Notes: generated from the sequence alone by a model not told the origin. Numbered from the stretch's first letter, positions 8,309 through 18,119 are shown. The stretch: 64,000 nucleotides of DNA from Psychrobacillus glaciei (GCF_008973485.1 NZ_CP031223.1:2728001-2792000), one strand, 5' to 3'. Program-made: numbers and translations.

Positions 8309-9274
8309 TTACGCCATCACTGATGCAAGCACTGCTTTTTGCGCATGCAAGCGATTTTCAGCTTGTTGAAAAATATACGAATTAGGTCCATCAATAACAG
8401 ATGTCGCAACCTCTTCCTCACGGTGTGCTGGTAAGCAATGCAAGAACATATAATCATTTTTAGCATTAGCCACGAGGTCATCATTTATTTGAAATCCTTT
8501 AAAGTCTGCTAAACGTTTTGCAGCTTCCTCTTCTTGCCCCATTGAAGTCCAAACATCTGTATATACCACATCAGTATTAACTACTGCCTCTAGCGGATCG
8601 TTTGATACAAATAGAGAGCCTCCATTTTCTAGAGCAATCGTTTTTGCTTTTTGAATAATTTCCTCGTCTGCTTCATACCCAACTGGAGTTGCAACCGCTA
8701 TATGCATACCCATATAAGCTGCTGCAATAACCAATGAGTGCGCAACATTATTTCCATCTCCGATATACGCAATCTTCAAACCAGCCGTATATCCTTTCAC
8801 TTCATGGATTGTCAAGATATCCGCCAATGCCTGACATGGATGAAATATATCCGTTAATCCATTAATAACAGGGATACTTGCATGTTCTGCAAGTTCTTTC
8901 ACCATATCATGGGAATTTGCCCGAATCATAATCCCATCTAAATAACCTGACAATACGTTTCCCGTATCATAAACAGACTCTCCACGACCGATTTGTAAAT
9001 CACGTGCATGCATAAACATACCGTTTCCACCTAATTGCTTCATACCGACCTCAAACGAAATCCTAGTTCGTGTGGAGTGTTTTTCAAAAATCATTCCTAA
9101 TGTTTTTCCTTCTAATAAGGGAGGACACTTCCCCTCTTTCGTCAACTTTTTCAATTCAACTGCTAGTTGGATTAAATCTTTAACTTCCTCTTTTGAGTAA
9201 TCTAACAGCGTCAATAAATCTTTCCCTTTTAAACTATCAACAACCTTTAAGTTAACCCACTCCAGCAATTTCAT
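8309..9274 (-). CDS. argF: Ornithine carbamoyltransferase
   Basis: Forms citrulline from ornithine and carbamoyl phosphate in arginine biosynthesis. 321 residues. The carbamoyl-phosphate motif STRTRISFE (about residue 65), FHPCQALAD and FLHCLPAHREEEV, with the catalytic Cys, are intact. The frame is open 150 bases further up, but the ATG at 9274 (AAGGAG upstream) gives normal length. No other arg gene lies nearby, and it has its own promoter and ARG box. Bacillus usually places argF at the end of an arg biosynthetic cluster, so its isolation is notable. Confidence 0.96.
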   Translation of the reverse strand: MKLLEWVNLKVVDSLKGKDLLTLLDYSKEEVKDLIQLAVELKKLTKEGKCPPLLEGKTLGMIFEKHSTRTRISFEVGMKQLGGNGMFMHARDLQIGRGESVYDTGNVLSGYLDGIMIRANSHDMVKELAEHASIPVINGLTDIFHPCQALADILTIHEVKGYTAGLKIAYIGDGNNVAHSLVIAAAYMGMHIAVATPVGYEADEEIIQKAKTIALENGGSLFVSNDPLEAVVNTDVVYTDVWTSMGQEEEAAKRLADFKGFQINDDLVANAKNDYMFLHCLPAHREEEVATSVIDGPNSYIFQQAENRLHAQKAVLASVMA

Positions 9275-9313
9275 TAATAAAAACTCCTTTATTCGTATAT
9301 TTATGTAATTCTT

Positions 9314-9359
9314 ATTATAAATATGAATAATAATAAAGTCAATTGAATTTTTATTCATT
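9314..9359 (-). promoter_or_regulatory. argF promoter with overlapping ARG box
   Basis: TTGACT (9337-9342) and TATAAT (9314-9319) with 17-bp spacing. The minus-strand sequence ATGAATAAAAATTCAATT (9341-9358) matches the Bacillus ARG-box consensus and overlaps the -35, so ArgR/AhrC binding should repress argF when arginine is plentiful. The sequence match is seen directly; repression follows from what is known of AhrC. Confidence 0.85.
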
Positions 9360-9368
9360 TTTAAAACT

Positions 9369-9411
9369 AAAAAAACGTCTTGAAAAGCATTTATTTGCTC
9401 TTCAAGACGTT
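9369..9411 (-). terminator. Terminator after ysdC
   Basis: AACGTCTTGAA pairs with TTCAAGACGTT, with seven Ts following on the minus strand. It separates ysdC from argF. Confidence 0.9.
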
Positions 9412-9416
9412 CTGTA

Positions 9417-10505
9417 TTAACCAAATGTAATCTTATTTACTGTATCTCTGTCTAACTTTTTAATTACTTCTATAATCAGCTTTACTGTATTTTCATAGTC
9501 ATCACGATGTAGAATTCCAGCGTGTGAATGAATATAACGAGTCGCAACTCCAATAGCTAATGCAGGAACTCCATTTAATGAAATATGCATAGATCCTGCA
9601 TCTGTTCCACCACCTGGAATTGTTTCAAATTGATAAGCAATATTATTTTCTTCAGCAGTATCTACTACCAAATCACGTAATCCTTTATGCGATACCATCG
9701 ATGCATCGAATAAAATAATTTGTGGACCTGCACCAATCTTACTTGTCGATTCTTTTGGCGTGATTCCAGGAGTATCTCCTGCAATACCTACATCAACCGC
9801 AAAACCAATATCTGGTTTTACTTTCACAGTAGAAGTTTTAGCCCCGCGCAAACCAACTTCTTCTTGTACATTACCTACTCCGTAAACAATATTCGGATGT
9901 TTTTCGTTCTTTAACCCTTTTAAAACATCAATAGCAATGGCACAACCAATGCGGTTATCCCAAGCCTTTGCTAATAGTAGTTTTTCATTGTTCATTACAG
10001 TGAATTCGAAATATGGCACAGCCATATCACCAGGTAATACTCCCCACTCCATTGCCTCTTCTCTTGAAGATGCACCAATATCAATAAACATATCTTTAAT
10101 ATCTACCGGTTTTTTACGTGCTTCTGGTGAAAGAATATGTGGAGGTTTCGAACCAATAACTCCAGTAACTGTACCATTTTTTCGAGTAACGATTGTTACA
10201 CGTTGAGCAAGCATTACTTGTGACCACCAACCGCCAACTGTTTGAAAACTTAAAAAACCTTTATCGTCGATTTTAGAAATCATAAAACCTACTTCATCTA
10301 AATGACCTGCTACCATTATTTTAGGACCGTTTGCATCGCCTACTTTTTCTGCAATTAAACTTCCTAGATTATCATACTCAATTTTATCCGCATGGGGAGC
10401 TATGTATCTTTCCATTACTTCACGTGCTTCACGTTCATTTCCTGGAATTCCTTTTGCATCTGTTAAATCTTTTAACATTGTCAATGTTTCATCTAGCTTC
10501 GTCAT
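9417..10505 (-). CDS. ysdC: M42-family metallo-aminopeptidase
   Basis: 362-residue dinuclear-metal aminopeptidase (glutamyl aminopeptidase/cellulase M group) that trims cytoplasmic peptides, usually as a dodecamer. Metal ligands and catalytic residues are visible at [28 protein letters not shown] (the catalytic Glu and a ligand), AVDVGIAGD and [14 protein letters not shown] stands 8 nt before the ATG. The context matches B. subtilis ysdC. Specific peptide preference cannot be read from sequence. Confidence 0.93.
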   Translation of the reverse strand: MTKLDETLTMLKDLTDAKGIPGNEREAREVMERYIAPHADKIEYDNLGSLIAEKVGDANGPKIMVAGHLDEVGFMISKIDDKGFLSFQTVGGWWSQVMLAQRVTIVTRKNGTVTGVIGSKPPHILSPEARKKPVDIKDMFIDIGASSREEAMEWGVLPGDMAVPYFEFTVMNNEKLLLAKAWDNRIGCAIAIDVLKGLKNEKHPNIVYGVGNVQEEVGLRGAKTSTVKVKPDIGFAVDVGIAGDTPGITPKESTSKIGAGPQIILFDASMVSHKGLRDLVVDTAEENNIAYQFETIPGGGTDAGSMHISLNGVPALAIGVATRYIHSHAGILHRDDYENTVKLIIEVIKKLDRDTVNKITFG

Positions 10506-10671
10506 TATTTCGACCTCCTAAATAGTTTCTACGATTTTATTATAAAGTATCATGAAAGTATTTACAAAATATTAATTAAATTCTACTTGGAGTATTTCCT
10601 CGCCGTTAATTGGCTGTGAAAACAGTGTTTTTCTATAAGATTTAATTTAATTCAGCAGCGACTGAATAAAG

Positions 10672-11157
10672 TTAGTAACCTGAACGTTGTCGCTCATAGT
10701 TTTTTTCGTTTTTACTAATATACGCAGTTACTAATTCTTCACTCGTAAAACCAAGTAATTTAGCAATTGCACCATATTGAATCCATACTTCTTTATATCT
10801 TTCAATTATTGGCTCGTTTAAAAATTGATGAATTGCATTAGAGGTAGAAAGAAAAAGAGCTGTTAAATCCCCTTCTCTTTCTTCCAATGGCCATATCGTT
10901 AAGTGTTGGAGATTTTTTTCAATACCAAGGGACAACAAAAAATGAATAGAATCTACATACTCCTCTAAAATAACCTTCTGCTCAGAAGGTCCTTTTTCAC
11001 TCCAAAACTTAAAACATCTTGTTTCATTTGCTAATTCAGCTAGCTCGACAATTAAAGCTAATCCTTTTTTTATAAAGACATCTTCCACCACTTGTTTGTT
11101 TGACTGAATATATTGGTCTAATGCTTGCTGCATTTTAAAAAGTTTTTCTAAATTCAT
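10672..11157 (-). CDS. All-alpha dimeric dUTP diphosphatase (MazG-like)
   Basis: 161-residue protein of the dUTPase_2/all-alpha NTP pyrophosphatase superfamily, hydrolysing dUTP to dUMP. Metal-binding elements are ELAELANETRCFKFW (ExxE with the uracil-pocket FKFW, near residue 36) and EEYVDSIHFLLSLG (ExxxD, near 64). The ATG at 11157 has GGAGG six bases upstream; an upstream in-frame ATG lacks a ribosome site. It replaces the trimeric Dut type in many Bacillales. It is divergent from ysdB. Confidence 0.88.
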   Translation of the reverse strand: MNLEKLFKMQQALDQYIQSNKQVVEDVFIKKGLALIVELAELANETRCFKFWSEKGPSEQKVILEEYVDSIHFLLSLGIEKNLQHLTIWPLEEREGDLTALFLSTSNAIHQFLNEPIIERYKEVWIQYGAIAKLLGFTSEELVTAYISKNEKNYERQRSGY

Positions 11158-11249
11158 TATTTCCTCCAAAAAATTCATTTTTTTTGAAACCAAACTACCT
11201 TCATTATCGTATAGCAGATACAATGTATTTTACAAGGAGGACATTAGAA

Positions 11250-11636
11250 ATGGTCCATTTACTTAGATTGCTCATAATTGTCATAATAATATATGGTATT
11301 TATAAAATTCTACGTTATTTGTTTGATCCGAAAAGAAAACTCGACGAAGCATTTGAGAAGGAAGCATATTATTTTTATGACGATATAAAAAATGTCCGCA
11401 GAAATTTTTTCATTACGTATAAAGGTGCCATCTTTGAAGGAGAAAAATATTTGGGTACAACCGACCAAGCATTTGAAGTCGTATCTATTTTCGTATGGAC
11501 AAAAGATCCTGACAAGCTTCAAGGCTTTACTAAAGAAGATTTTCGTTTCCTACAAAACGAAATTAAGATGAATTACCCTGTTGCCAAGATTAGTTGGAAA
11601 AGCCCCATTGAACAACTAATGCAGGATGAAGCATAA
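11250..11636 (+). CDS. ysdB: YsdB-like sigma-W-associated membrane-anchored protein
   Basis: 128 residues. A single N-terminal membrane anchor (residues 2-22, LLRLLIIVIIIYGIYKILRY) is followed by a soluble basic/acidic domain (YYFYDDIKNVRRNFFITYKG; EGEKYLGTTDQAFEV). Length and placement beside ysdA match B. subtilis YsdB, a member of the sigma-W envelope-stress regulon with no known biochemical role. AAGGAGG precedes the ATG. I saw no clear sigma-W promoter. Confidence 0.82.
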   Translation: MVHLLRLLIIVIIIYGIYKILRYLFDPKRKLDEAFEKEAYYFYDDIKNVRRNFFITYKGAIFEGEKYLGTTDQAFEVVSIFVWTKDPDKLQGFTKEDFRFLQNEIKMNYPVAKISWKSPIEQLMQDEA

Positions 11637-11696
11637 ATAATAAACTAAAGTAACTATTTTGCACGTTGCTCGGAGTATCTTCGAGTAGAGAATTTT

Positions 11697-11739
11697 AAAA
11701 AGCGAACAATCCTATGCAAATATAGGGTTGTTCGCTTTT
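11697..11739. terminator. Bidirectional terminator overlapping the end of ysdA
   Basis: AAAAGCGAACAA pairs with TTGTTCGCTTTT. The minus-strand arm encodes the last residues of ysdA (the TAG is at 11712-11714), so one hairpin ends both ysdB and ysdA and is partly coding. Confidence 0.85.
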
Positions 11740-11996
11740 ACTATCCAAAAGATTAAAAATGCATAAATAATCATTAACATTAAAAACCCAACACGGAAAT
11801 TAGTATGTTTCGTTTTGTGTCGAAATAATTGCATTCCGAAATAAGCTCCTATACCTCCGCCAAATAATGCGAGCATCCACAAAGTACGCTCTGAAACTCT
11901 TTGTTTATGTTTTTTTGCTTGAGACTTATCATAACCCATTACAAAAAAAGCAATCAATGACATGATTAGTATAAATAACAGGATTATCTCTTCCAT
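11712..11996 (-). CDS. ysdA: DUF1294 small membrane protein
   Basis: 94-residue membrane protein with segments near residues 2-20, 40-55 and 70-90 and the DUF1294 signature GYDKSQAKK ... ERTLWMLALFGGGIGAYFGM. AAGGAG is 6 nt before the ATG at 11996; an upstream in-frame ATG is not preceded by a ribosome site. It follows rplT as in B. subtilis but sits behind a terminator. Function unknown. Confidence 0.9.
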   Translation of the reverse strand: MEEIILLFILIMSLIAFFVMGYDKSQAKKHKQRVSERTLWMLALFGGGIGAYFGMQLFRHKTKHTNFRVGFLMLMIIYAFLIFWIVKANNPIFA

Positions 11997-12012
11997 TGTA
12001 TACTCCTTGTAC

Positions 12013-12045
12013 AAAAAAGGCTGATAGAATCTCTATCAGCCTTTT
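12013..12045 (-). terminator. Terminator of the infC-rpmI-rplT operon
   Basis: AAAAGGCTGATAGA pairs with TCTATCAGCCTTTT and ends in a T run on the minus strand. Confidence 0.92.
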
Positions 12046-12054
12046 CATCTAATA

Positions 12055-12414
12055 TTATTTAGTAATTGCTTTTTTAGCTAAATCTGCTAATTGTGTGAAT
12101 GCTTGAGCATCTGTCACAGCTAGGTCAGCTAACATTTTGCGGTTAACTTCGATTTCAGCTAATTTTAATCCGTGCATTAAACGGCTATAAGAAAGTCCGT
12201 TTAAACGTGCTGCTGCATTGATACGTGTAATCCATAGTTTACGGAATTCACGTTTTTTGTTGCGACGGTCACGGTATGCATACATTAAAGATTTCATAAC
12301 CTGTTGGTTTGCTACTTTATATAATGTATGTTTGGAACCGTAATAACCTTTAGCTAATTTTAATACCTTTTTACGACGCTTTTTTGTTACTGGTGTGCTT
12401 TTTACGCGTGGCAT
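12055..12414 (-). CDS. rplT: 50S ribosomal protein L20
   Basis: 119 residues, full length, starting [16 protein letters not shown]. It binds 23S rRNA early in 50S assembly. In Bacillus, L20 also represses its own operon by binding the leader RNA. Third gene of infC-rpmI-rplT. Confidence 0.99.
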   Translation of the reverse strand: MPRVKSTPVTKKRRKKVLKLAKGYYGSKHTLYKVANQQVMKSLMYAYRDRRNKKREFRKLWITRINAAARLNGLSYSRLMHGLKLAEIEVNRKMLADLAVTDAQAFTQLADLAKKAITK

Positions 12415-12458
12415 AGTTCATTACCTCCTGCTATTCTTTCGAATGATTGAATTTCAAA

Positions 12459-12659
12459 TTATTTCATGTAAGTAAGTAAAGATTTGATGCGTTTGTAGTC
12501 TCCAGATGAAGCTACTTTAGATTTACGTAGTTTACGTTTAGCTTTAGTAGATTTGTTAGCGAATAAGTGGCTTCCAAAAGCACGGTCATGTACTAATTTT
12601 CCTGTACCCGTTTTTTTGAAACGCTTCGCAGCTCCACGGTGAGTTTTCATTTTCGGCAT
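12459..12659 (-). CDS. rpmI: 50S ribosomal protein L35
   Basis: 66 residues with the typical basic start [20 protein letters not shown]. Part of the large subunit. It lies between infC and rplT, as in all Bacilli. Confidence 0.99.
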   Translation of the reverse strand: MPKMKTHRGAAKRFKKTGTGKLVHDRAFGSHLFANKSTKAKRKLRKSKVASSGDYKRIKSLLTYMK

Positions 12660-12689
12660 GTCGAATTCCTCCTAAACAATTGTACTCTA

Positions 12690-13208
12690 TTACTGTTTTT
12701 CGTTCTTTGGTGCAAGTACCAAGAACATGCTACGGCCATCCATTTTCGGTTTTGACTCGATTGTGGATACTTCCGTACAAGCTACAGCAAAACGATCTAA
12801 TACTCGTTGACCAATCTCTTTATGAGTAATGGCACGACCTTTAAAACGAATAGATGCTTTCACTTTATCTCCTTTTTCAAGGAACTTGATCGCGTTTTTT
12901 AATTTCGTTTGGAAATCATGTTCATCGATTGTTGGGCTCAAACGAACCTCTTTCATCACGATGATCTTTTGATTTTTACGAACTTCACGATCTTTCTTTT
13001 GCTGCTCAAATTTGAATTTACCATAGTCCATGATACGAGCGACTGGTGGCTTGGCTTGAGGAGCCACAAGGACAAGATCCAAATTTACACGGCCGGCAAT
13101 TTCAAGTGCTTCATTACGTGTTTTCAATCCTAATTGATCGCCATTTTGATCGATAACTCGTATTTCGCGTGCTCTAATGCCGTCGTTCACATACATGTCT
13201 TTGCTAAT
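12690..13208 (-). CDS. infC: Translation initiation factor IF-3, AUU start
   Basis: 172-residue IF-3, which binds the 30S subunit and proofreads start-codon/initiator-tRNA pairing. The N-domain ([20 protein letters not shown]) and C-domain ([36 protein letters not shown]) are complete. The start is placed at ATT, 13206-13208, because GGAGGTGG (13215-13222) is 6 nt upstream and the resulting (M)SKDMYVNDG aligns with B. subtilis IF-3, which also begins at AUU. The next in-frame ATG at 13196 is 18 nt from that site. An AUU start lets IF-3 limit its own synthesis. Confidence 0.96.
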   Translation of the reverse strand: MSKDMYVNDGIRAREIRVIDQNGDQLGLKTRNEALEIAGRVNLDLVLVAPQAKPPVARIMDYGKFKFEQQKKDREVRKNQKIIVMKEVRLSPTIDEHDFQTKLKNAIKFLEKGDKVKASIRFKGRAITHKEIGQRVLDRFAVACTEVSTIESKPKMDGRSMFLVLAPKNEKQ

Positions 13209-13289
13209 AACAATCCACCTCCAAATAGTGTCGCGAATACATGGTTTGGGCATAAATTCCGTAGAAACGAATTACTTACGCCGTTTTCG

Positions 13290-13461
13290 ATCAAATAAAA
13301 AAACGAGCAGACATAAGATGTATGTCTGCCCGCCGATATGTTAACATGTAGCAACCTACATATTACAGTCGATCGTGTGCTTACCAGTCAACAACTTGCT
13401 GTGTCGAACAGGTGAGAAGCGGGCAGCCTCTTCTTATACCACAAACTTGTATTCAATAACC
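13290..13461 (-). ncRNA. L20-type autoregulatory leader of infC-rpmI-rplT
   Basis: Long structured 5' leader ending in a terminator (AGCAGACATA/TATGTCTGC, about 13302-13331) followed by seven Ts, about 85 nt before infC. An upstream GCTGCCCGC segment (about 13415-13425) can pair with GCGGGCAG of the terminator arm, the antiterminator geometry of Bacillus L20 leaders (Rfam L20_leader). L20 binding would favour termination. Assigned from position and structure. Confidence 0.82.
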
Positions 13462-13467
13462 TTTATA

Positions 13468-13496
13468 AATATATCACGTTGTAAATAGCATGTCAA
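13468..13496 (-). promoter_or_regulatory. Sigma-A promoter of the infC operon
   Basis: TTGACA (13491-13496) and TATATT (13468-13473) with 17-bp spacing on the minus strand, immediately downstream of thrS. Confidence 0.85.
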
Positions 13497-13504
13497 CAGT
13501 AAAA

Positions 13505-15430
13505 TTAATGTGAAACTTCTTCTTGAATTCTAGTTAAGAATTCATCAAACGGGATACTTTCAGAGTTCTGTTCTCCGTATTTACGTACGTTTACATTCCC
13601 CGCTTCTAATTCTTTATCTCCCAGAACAAGCATATAAGGAATTTTGTGCATTTGTGCTTCGCGAATTTTATAACCAAGTTTCTCTTCCCGGTCATCCATT
13701 TCCACACGTAGACCAACAGCCACTAATTGCTCCTCAATTTGTTTTGCATATTCAAAGTGCACTTCATTTGAGACAGGGATAATTTCTACTTGCACTGGTG
13801 CTAACCAAGTTGGGAATGCACCTTTGTATTCTTCGATTAAGAATGCAACAAAACGTTCCATTGTAGAAACTACACCACGGTGAATTACGACCGGACGATG
13901 TGGCTTTCCATCTTCTCCAACGTAAGTTAAATCAAAACGTTCCGGTAATAAGAAGTCAAGTTGCACAGTTGACAATGTTTCTTCTTTACCAATCGCTGTT
14001 TTTACTTGAACATCTAATTTAGGACCGTAGAATGCAGCTTCACCTTCCGCTTCGAAGTAATCTAAACCTAGCTCATCCATCGCTTCTTTTAACATGCTTT
14101 GTGCTTTTTCCCACATTGCATCGTCGTCAAAGTATTTTTCTTTATCCGCTGGATCACGGTAAGACAGACGGAAAGAATAGTCTTTTAAATCAAAGTCTTT
14201 ATAAACAGAGATGATTAACTCTACTACTTTTTGGAATTCAACCTTAATTTGGTCAGGACGTACGAAAAGGTGAGCATCATTTAATGTCATTCCACGCACA
14301 CGTTGTAAACCTGAAACTGCTCCTGACATTTCATAACGGTGCATTGTACCTAACTCTGCGATACGAAGTGGCAGATTTCGGTAAGAATGCATCCCATTTT
14401 TGAATATCATCATATGGTGCGGACAGTTCATTGGACGTAATACTAATGTTTCGTTATCCATTTCCATCGGAGGGAACATGGAATCTTGGTAGTGTTCCCA
14501 ATGACCTGATGTTTCATATAATTCTTTAGAACCTAACACTGGCGTGTAAACATGCTTGTAACCCAGCTTTAACTCTTTATCTACAATATATCGTTCAATT
14601 ACACGGCGAATTGTTGCACCGTTCGGTAACCATAATGGTAACCCTTGCCCTACTTTTTGAGAGTTCATAAATAGATCTAATTCTTTCCCGATTTTACGGT
14701 GATCACGTTCTTTTGCCTCTTCTAACATTTGTAGGTGATGTGCAAGCTCTTCTTTTTTGAAGAATGCAGTACCATAAATACGTTGAAGCATTTTGTTATC
14801 ACTATTCCCACGCCAGTATGCACCAGCGATGCTTAATAATTTAAACTCTTTTAATTTACCAGTAGAAGGAACATGTACTCCACGACAAAGGTCGAAAAAA
14901 TCACCTTGCTCGTAAATAGAAACTTGTTCTCCTTCAGGAATAGCACCTAAAAGTTCTACTTTATATTCATCCTCTTTAAATTTAGCGAAAGCTACTTCTC
15001 GAGATACATCATGTCTTACAATTTCGATGTTCTCATTGATAATTTTTTTCATTTCTTTTTCGATTAACACTAAATCGTCTGCCGTTATTGGATTCGGTGA
15101 ATCAATATCATAATAAAATCCATTTTCAATAACTGGACCTATACCAAGTTTTACATCTTTAAACAATCGTTTCACAGCTTGCGCTAGTAAATGCGCTGAG
15201 CTATGTCGCAATATTTCTAACGCTTCATCTGATTCTGGAGTAATAATTGCAATGTCCCCATCTTTTGTAATAGGAGTTTTTAAGTCAATTAATTGTCCAC
15301 TTAATTTACCCGCAAGTGCTTTTTTACGTAATCCAGGGCTAATCGATTGAGCAATTTCTTCTGTCGATGTTGACATAGGAAACTCTTTTACTGCTCCGTC
15401 TGGAAATTTCAACTTAATAACTTCTGTCAT
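13505..15430 (-). CDS. thrS: Threonyl-tRNA synthetase
   Basis: 641 residues, full length. Domains in order: TGS (about 1-62), the editing/SAD region with [11 protein letters not shown] and the later zinc-type residues, the class II core with [10 protein letters not shown] (zinc Cys), the [11 protein letters not shown] segment and motif 3 ([14 protein letters not shown]), then the anticodon-binding domain from about 540. The ATG at 15430 follows AAGAGGAG. The frame is open 51 bases further up into the leader, but without a ribosome site. Controlled by its own T-box. Confidence 0.98.
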   Translation of the reverse strand: MTEVIKLKFPDGAVKEFPMSTSTEEIAQSISPGLRKKALAGKLSGQLIDLKTPITKDGDIAIITPESDEALEILRHSSAHLLAQAVKRLFKDVKLGIGPVIENGFYYDIDSPNPITADDLVLIEKEMKKIINENIEIVRHDVSREVAFAKFKEDEYKVELLGAIPEGEQVSIYEQGDFFDLCRGVHVPSTGKLKEFKLLSIAGAYWRGNSDNKMLQRIYGTAFFKKEELAHHLQMLEEAKERDHRKIGKELDLFMNSQKVGQGLPLWLPNGATIRRVIERYIVDKELKLGYKHVYTPVLGSKELYETSGHWEHYQDSMFPPMEMDNETLVLRPMNCPHHMMIFKNGMHSYRNLPLRIAELGTMHRYEMSGAVSGLQRVRGMTLNDAHLFVRPDQIKVEFQKVVELIISVYKDFDLKDYSFRLSYRDPADKEKYFDDDAMWEKAQSMLKEAMDELGLDYFEAEGEAAFYGPKLDVQVKTAIGKEETLSTVQLDFLLPERFDLTYVGEDGKPHRPVVIHRGVVSTMERFVAFLIEEYKGAFPTWLAPVQVEIIPVSNEVHFEYAKQIEEQLVAVGLRVEMDDREEKLGYKIREAQMHKIPYMLVLGDKELEAGNVNVRKYGEQNSESIPFDEFLTRIQEEVSH

Positions 15431-15479
15431 TATGAACACTCCTCTTATTAATATCACTTTGTTTACAAGATAAAAAAAC

Positions 15480-15740
15480 ATAAAAAAACCCCATCCCTAA
15501 AAAGGGACGAGGTTAAATCGTGGTTCCACCCTTCTTCTGTCTATCCAATACTACAAATAGACGAAGCTCTGCATCGGCTAACGGGCCGGTCACCGGTAAT
15601 TGCTAAATTAGTTCACAATTACTGCTCTGAGGTGGTAAATCGATTGCCGATACTTAAGAAGCTTCCAGCCTAGGCTTCTCTCTCTAAAAAGTCGTACAAA
15701 CTGATTGTTGTCCTCTTCCATGCATTTCATTATTCTTATG
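15480..15740 (-). ncRNA. T-box leader of thrS
   Basis: The minus strand carries the T-box core GGTGGAACCACG (about 15519-15530), then a terminator of CGTCCC/GGGATGGGG type with a T run (15482-15512). An ACC triplet lies in the stem I area (TTTACCACC, about 15630), matching a threonine specifier. Uncharged tRNA-Thr would permit read-through into thrS. Confidence 0.93.
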
Positions 15741-15746
15741 TCAATG

Positions 15747-15775
15747 ATTATACTCCACTCAAAAATCATTTGCAA
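15747..15775 (-). promoter_or_regulatory. Sigma-A promoter of thrS
   Basis: TTGCAA (15770-15775) and TATAAT (15747-15752), 17-bp spacing. The -35 begins only 4 bases past the dnaI stop codon, so thrS starts tightly behind the dnaB-dnaI unit. Confidence 0.85.
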
Positions 15776-15779
15776 GCCG

Positions 15780-16721
15780 TTATTTCTTGTCTCGCCAATT
15801 CTTTCCTTGAAGCGAAATCGGAATGGTAAGCGCACGAATTCTTTCCATAATACGCCCAGCTTTTACTACCTCTTTTTCTCCTCGTTGTGTAAATGATAAA
15901 TGATGTTCTAATTCATCATAATTAAAATTGGAAGTCAAAAAGGTAGGAAGTTGCTCTGACATTCGGTAATGCAAGATAGTTCCAAGTATTTCATCTCTTG
16001 TCCAACTAGACATTGTTTCGGCACCAATATCATCTAGCATTAATACAGGTGCTCGTTTGACAAACTCGATTTTTTCAGCAAGCGATTGATCTTGAATCGC
16101 TTGTTTCATTTCTCGCAAAAATTCTGGAACATATACGACTACTGAGTGAATATGCCTTGCTGCTAACTCATTTGCTAGTGCTCCAAGCAAATAGGATTTC
16201 CCTACACCAAATTTGCCATAAATATAAAGACCCTTAGAGGGAAGAACATTTGTACGCTCCCACTCATTTAAAAAATCTTTTGCTGCTCTAACAGCGACCA
16301 CTCTGCTCCCATCTTCTAGGTCAACACCCGCCAAATGTGCTTCCATAACCTCTTTTGGCATATGGATACTATCAATCATAGAGGTTACTTTCCTACGTTC
16401 ATCTTCCATGACTCCACGATTACAGCGAACGTATTCCAAAGCAATAAGATTGCGATCTAAAACAAGCTTTGGTTCATAACCTTTCATATAGTTCGTACAT
16501 AACTCTAGCGATTGACAAGATTCGCAATGATGCGTCTGAGATTTATATTCATATAACTTACTCAAACTTCGATCAACTATTTTTTTCGAAATATTAGCTG
16601 CATTTTCTTCTAGAAACTTTTGTATATCTGGATTTTCTAGTACTTCTCGTTTCATGTCATCCAGTCTGGAGGAAAATTCAGGTGTTATGACCCTCTTTAA
16701 TGTCTCATTAATTCTTTCCAT
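15780..16721 (-). CDS. dnaI: Primosomal protein DnaI, helicase loader
   Basis: 313-residue AAA+ ATPase that loads the replicative helicase DnaC at oriC and during restart. The N-terminal helicase-binding/zinc region (HCESCQSLELC, near residue 66) precedes the AAA+ domain with Walker A GKFGVGKS (about 170) and Walker B LMLDDIGAE (about 230), plus sensor I (TSNFNYDEL). It begins 8 nt after dnaB and forms the classic dnaB-dnaI pair. Confidence 0.97.
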   Translation of the reverse strand: MERINETLKRVITPEFSSRLDDMKREVLENPDIQKFLEENAANISKKIVDRSLSKLYEYKSQTHHCESCQSLELCTNYMKGYEPKLVLDRNLIALEYVRCNRGVMEDERRKVTSMIDSIHMPKEVMEAHLAGVDLEDGSRVVAVRAAKDFLNEWERTNVLPSKGLYIYGKFGVGKSYLLGALANELAARHIHSVVVYVPEFLREMKQAIQDQSLAEKIEFVKRAPVLMLDDIGAETMSSWTRDEILGTILHYRMSEQLPTFLTSNFNYDELEHHLSFTQRGEKEVVKAGRIMERIRALTIPISLQGKNWRDKK

Positions 16722-16729
16722 AAAACCAC

Positions 16730-18091
16730 CTACCTTTTCGTGACGCCTAGTTCAGCTAAAAGTTTTTTTCGTTCTTCTTCTATATTTTGAACTCCATTGG
16801 TCGATTCCCCAGATTGCTTCGTTTCTCCATCTTTTTTGTAAAACCAATCTGGTACTTTCTCTTCTCGTGTCGGTTTTTTCGCATAAGTCTTTTGCTTAGA
16901 ACCCTCATTTTTCCATTTCATATATTGTTCATGTTCGTTTCTAGCAAGCTCCATTGCTTCTTTCGCTGTTTTTACATCTTTTCGCATCCAATGAGACGCT
17001 ATTTTTTCTGCATAGTTTTTCGTTAACTTCATATCAGTACGTAAGAGCACATATTGTAATAGAACATTCACAACACCTACAGGCATATTATAGTGCGTCA
17101 CTAAATGATTTGCCAACTGAACATCGGCAAGTATAGGTTCTTTTCCTTTAGCAATATCCCTTAAAACAACCACAGGGGAAGTAGTTTCTAAATAGTGAAT
17201 AAGTTCTTCTTCCTTTGTTAAAGGTGTTTTATTTTGAGGAACTGTATTTTTAGTTTGGGTCACATTTTGTATAATTGGCGCCTTTTTCGATACCGTCAAT
17301 TTATAATAATCGGCGCACGCTTTTTTCAATCTCGCTTCAGCTAGTTGCAGTTCATCATCTAACGCAAGAATGACAACTTTTTGCATTTCAATTGGATTTA
17401 GATTATATAAAAAAGCGAGTTTTGCTATTACTTCTTTTGCTTCGATCGTCATCGCAGATTTTGGAACGAGTTGCTCTGACAAACCTTCTTGTAATAAAGT
17501 AAAATCAAAATCCTCATAATAAAACGGAAGTGAATTATTTCTTTTCTTCGATTCAAATTCATCGTCATATGAAATTTGTTCCCCACTTTTTGTAGAAGGT
17601 TTAAATACATCCATAAACGTACGAGAAACATCTTTAAATCCTTCGTTCCAGTTGGACATTTGAATAAATCGATTTCTCAATTGCTTATATGCATTTTCCC
17701 CAATTTTATTCAGTAAAAACATTGACAGTAATGGATCCTTTAAAAAGGATTCCGCATCTAGAGGAGCCGCAAGTTCATAATGAAAAAAACGTGTACCCTC
17801 TTCTGTCTTTTGCCATGAACGAAGTAAACCTATTGCCTCCAAAGCGATTCTCGCTTGAAAAATCTTTCCAATCGAAACACCTAACACATTCATCAGTTGG
17901 TAATGTGGCCATTGTTCGCTACTTTTTAACTCTCCATCCGCCCATAAGGTTAAATACAAACTAATACCTTCTGCTCCAACTAATGGTTGATAAAATAAAG
18001 TTAATAATTGACGATCATAATCTGAAAAAGAATATGGCAAGCGAATTTTATACATGTCAGCTGGCTGTAGCTCCTTATATAACATCGACAA
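16730..18091 (-). CDS. dnaB: Helicase loader / initiation membrane-attachment protein DnaB
   Basis: Bacillus-type DnaB (DnaD/DnaB superfamily), which with DnaD and DnaI assembles helicase at the origin and links it to the membrane. 453 residues, with an N-terminal winged-helix region (FYQPLVGAEGISLYLTLW) and C-terminal DDBH2-like repeat (VGVVNVLLQYVL; HWMRKDVKTAKEAMELA). The start is taken as TTG at 18091, with AAGGGGAG 9 nt upstream; an ATG two codons later is 15 nt from that site. Upstream lies a repeat block, not a promoter I can define. Confidence 0.93.
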   Translation of the reverse strand: MSMLYKELQPADMYKIRLPYSFSDYDRQLLTLFYQPLVGAEGISLYLTLWADGELKSSEQWPHYQLMNVLGVSIGKIFQARIALEAIGLLRSWQKTEEGTRFFHYELAAPLDAESFLKDPLLSMFLLNKIGENAYKQLRNRFIQMSNWNEGFKDVSRTFMDVFKPSTKSGEQISYDDEFESKKRNNSLPFYYEDFDFTLLQEGLSEQLVPKSAMTIEAKEVIAKLAFLYNLNPIEMQKVVILALDDELQLAEARLKKACADYYKLTVSKKAPIIQNVTQTKNTVPQNKTPLTKEEELIHYLETTSPVVVLRDIAKGKEPILADVQLANHLVTHYNMPVGVVNVLLQYVLLRTDMKLTKNYAEKIASHWMRKDVKTAKEAMELARNEHEQYMKWKNEGSKQKTYAKKPTREEKVPDWFYKKDGETKQSGESTNGVQNIEEERKKLLAELGVTKR

Positions 18092-18119
18092 TTGCGCCTA
18101 CTCCCCTTTGTTTCTTATA

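Noticed and set aside
15608-15896. Small open frames over the thrS leader
   Set aside because: They fall inside the T-box RNA or antisense to the end of dnaI and lack ribosome sites.
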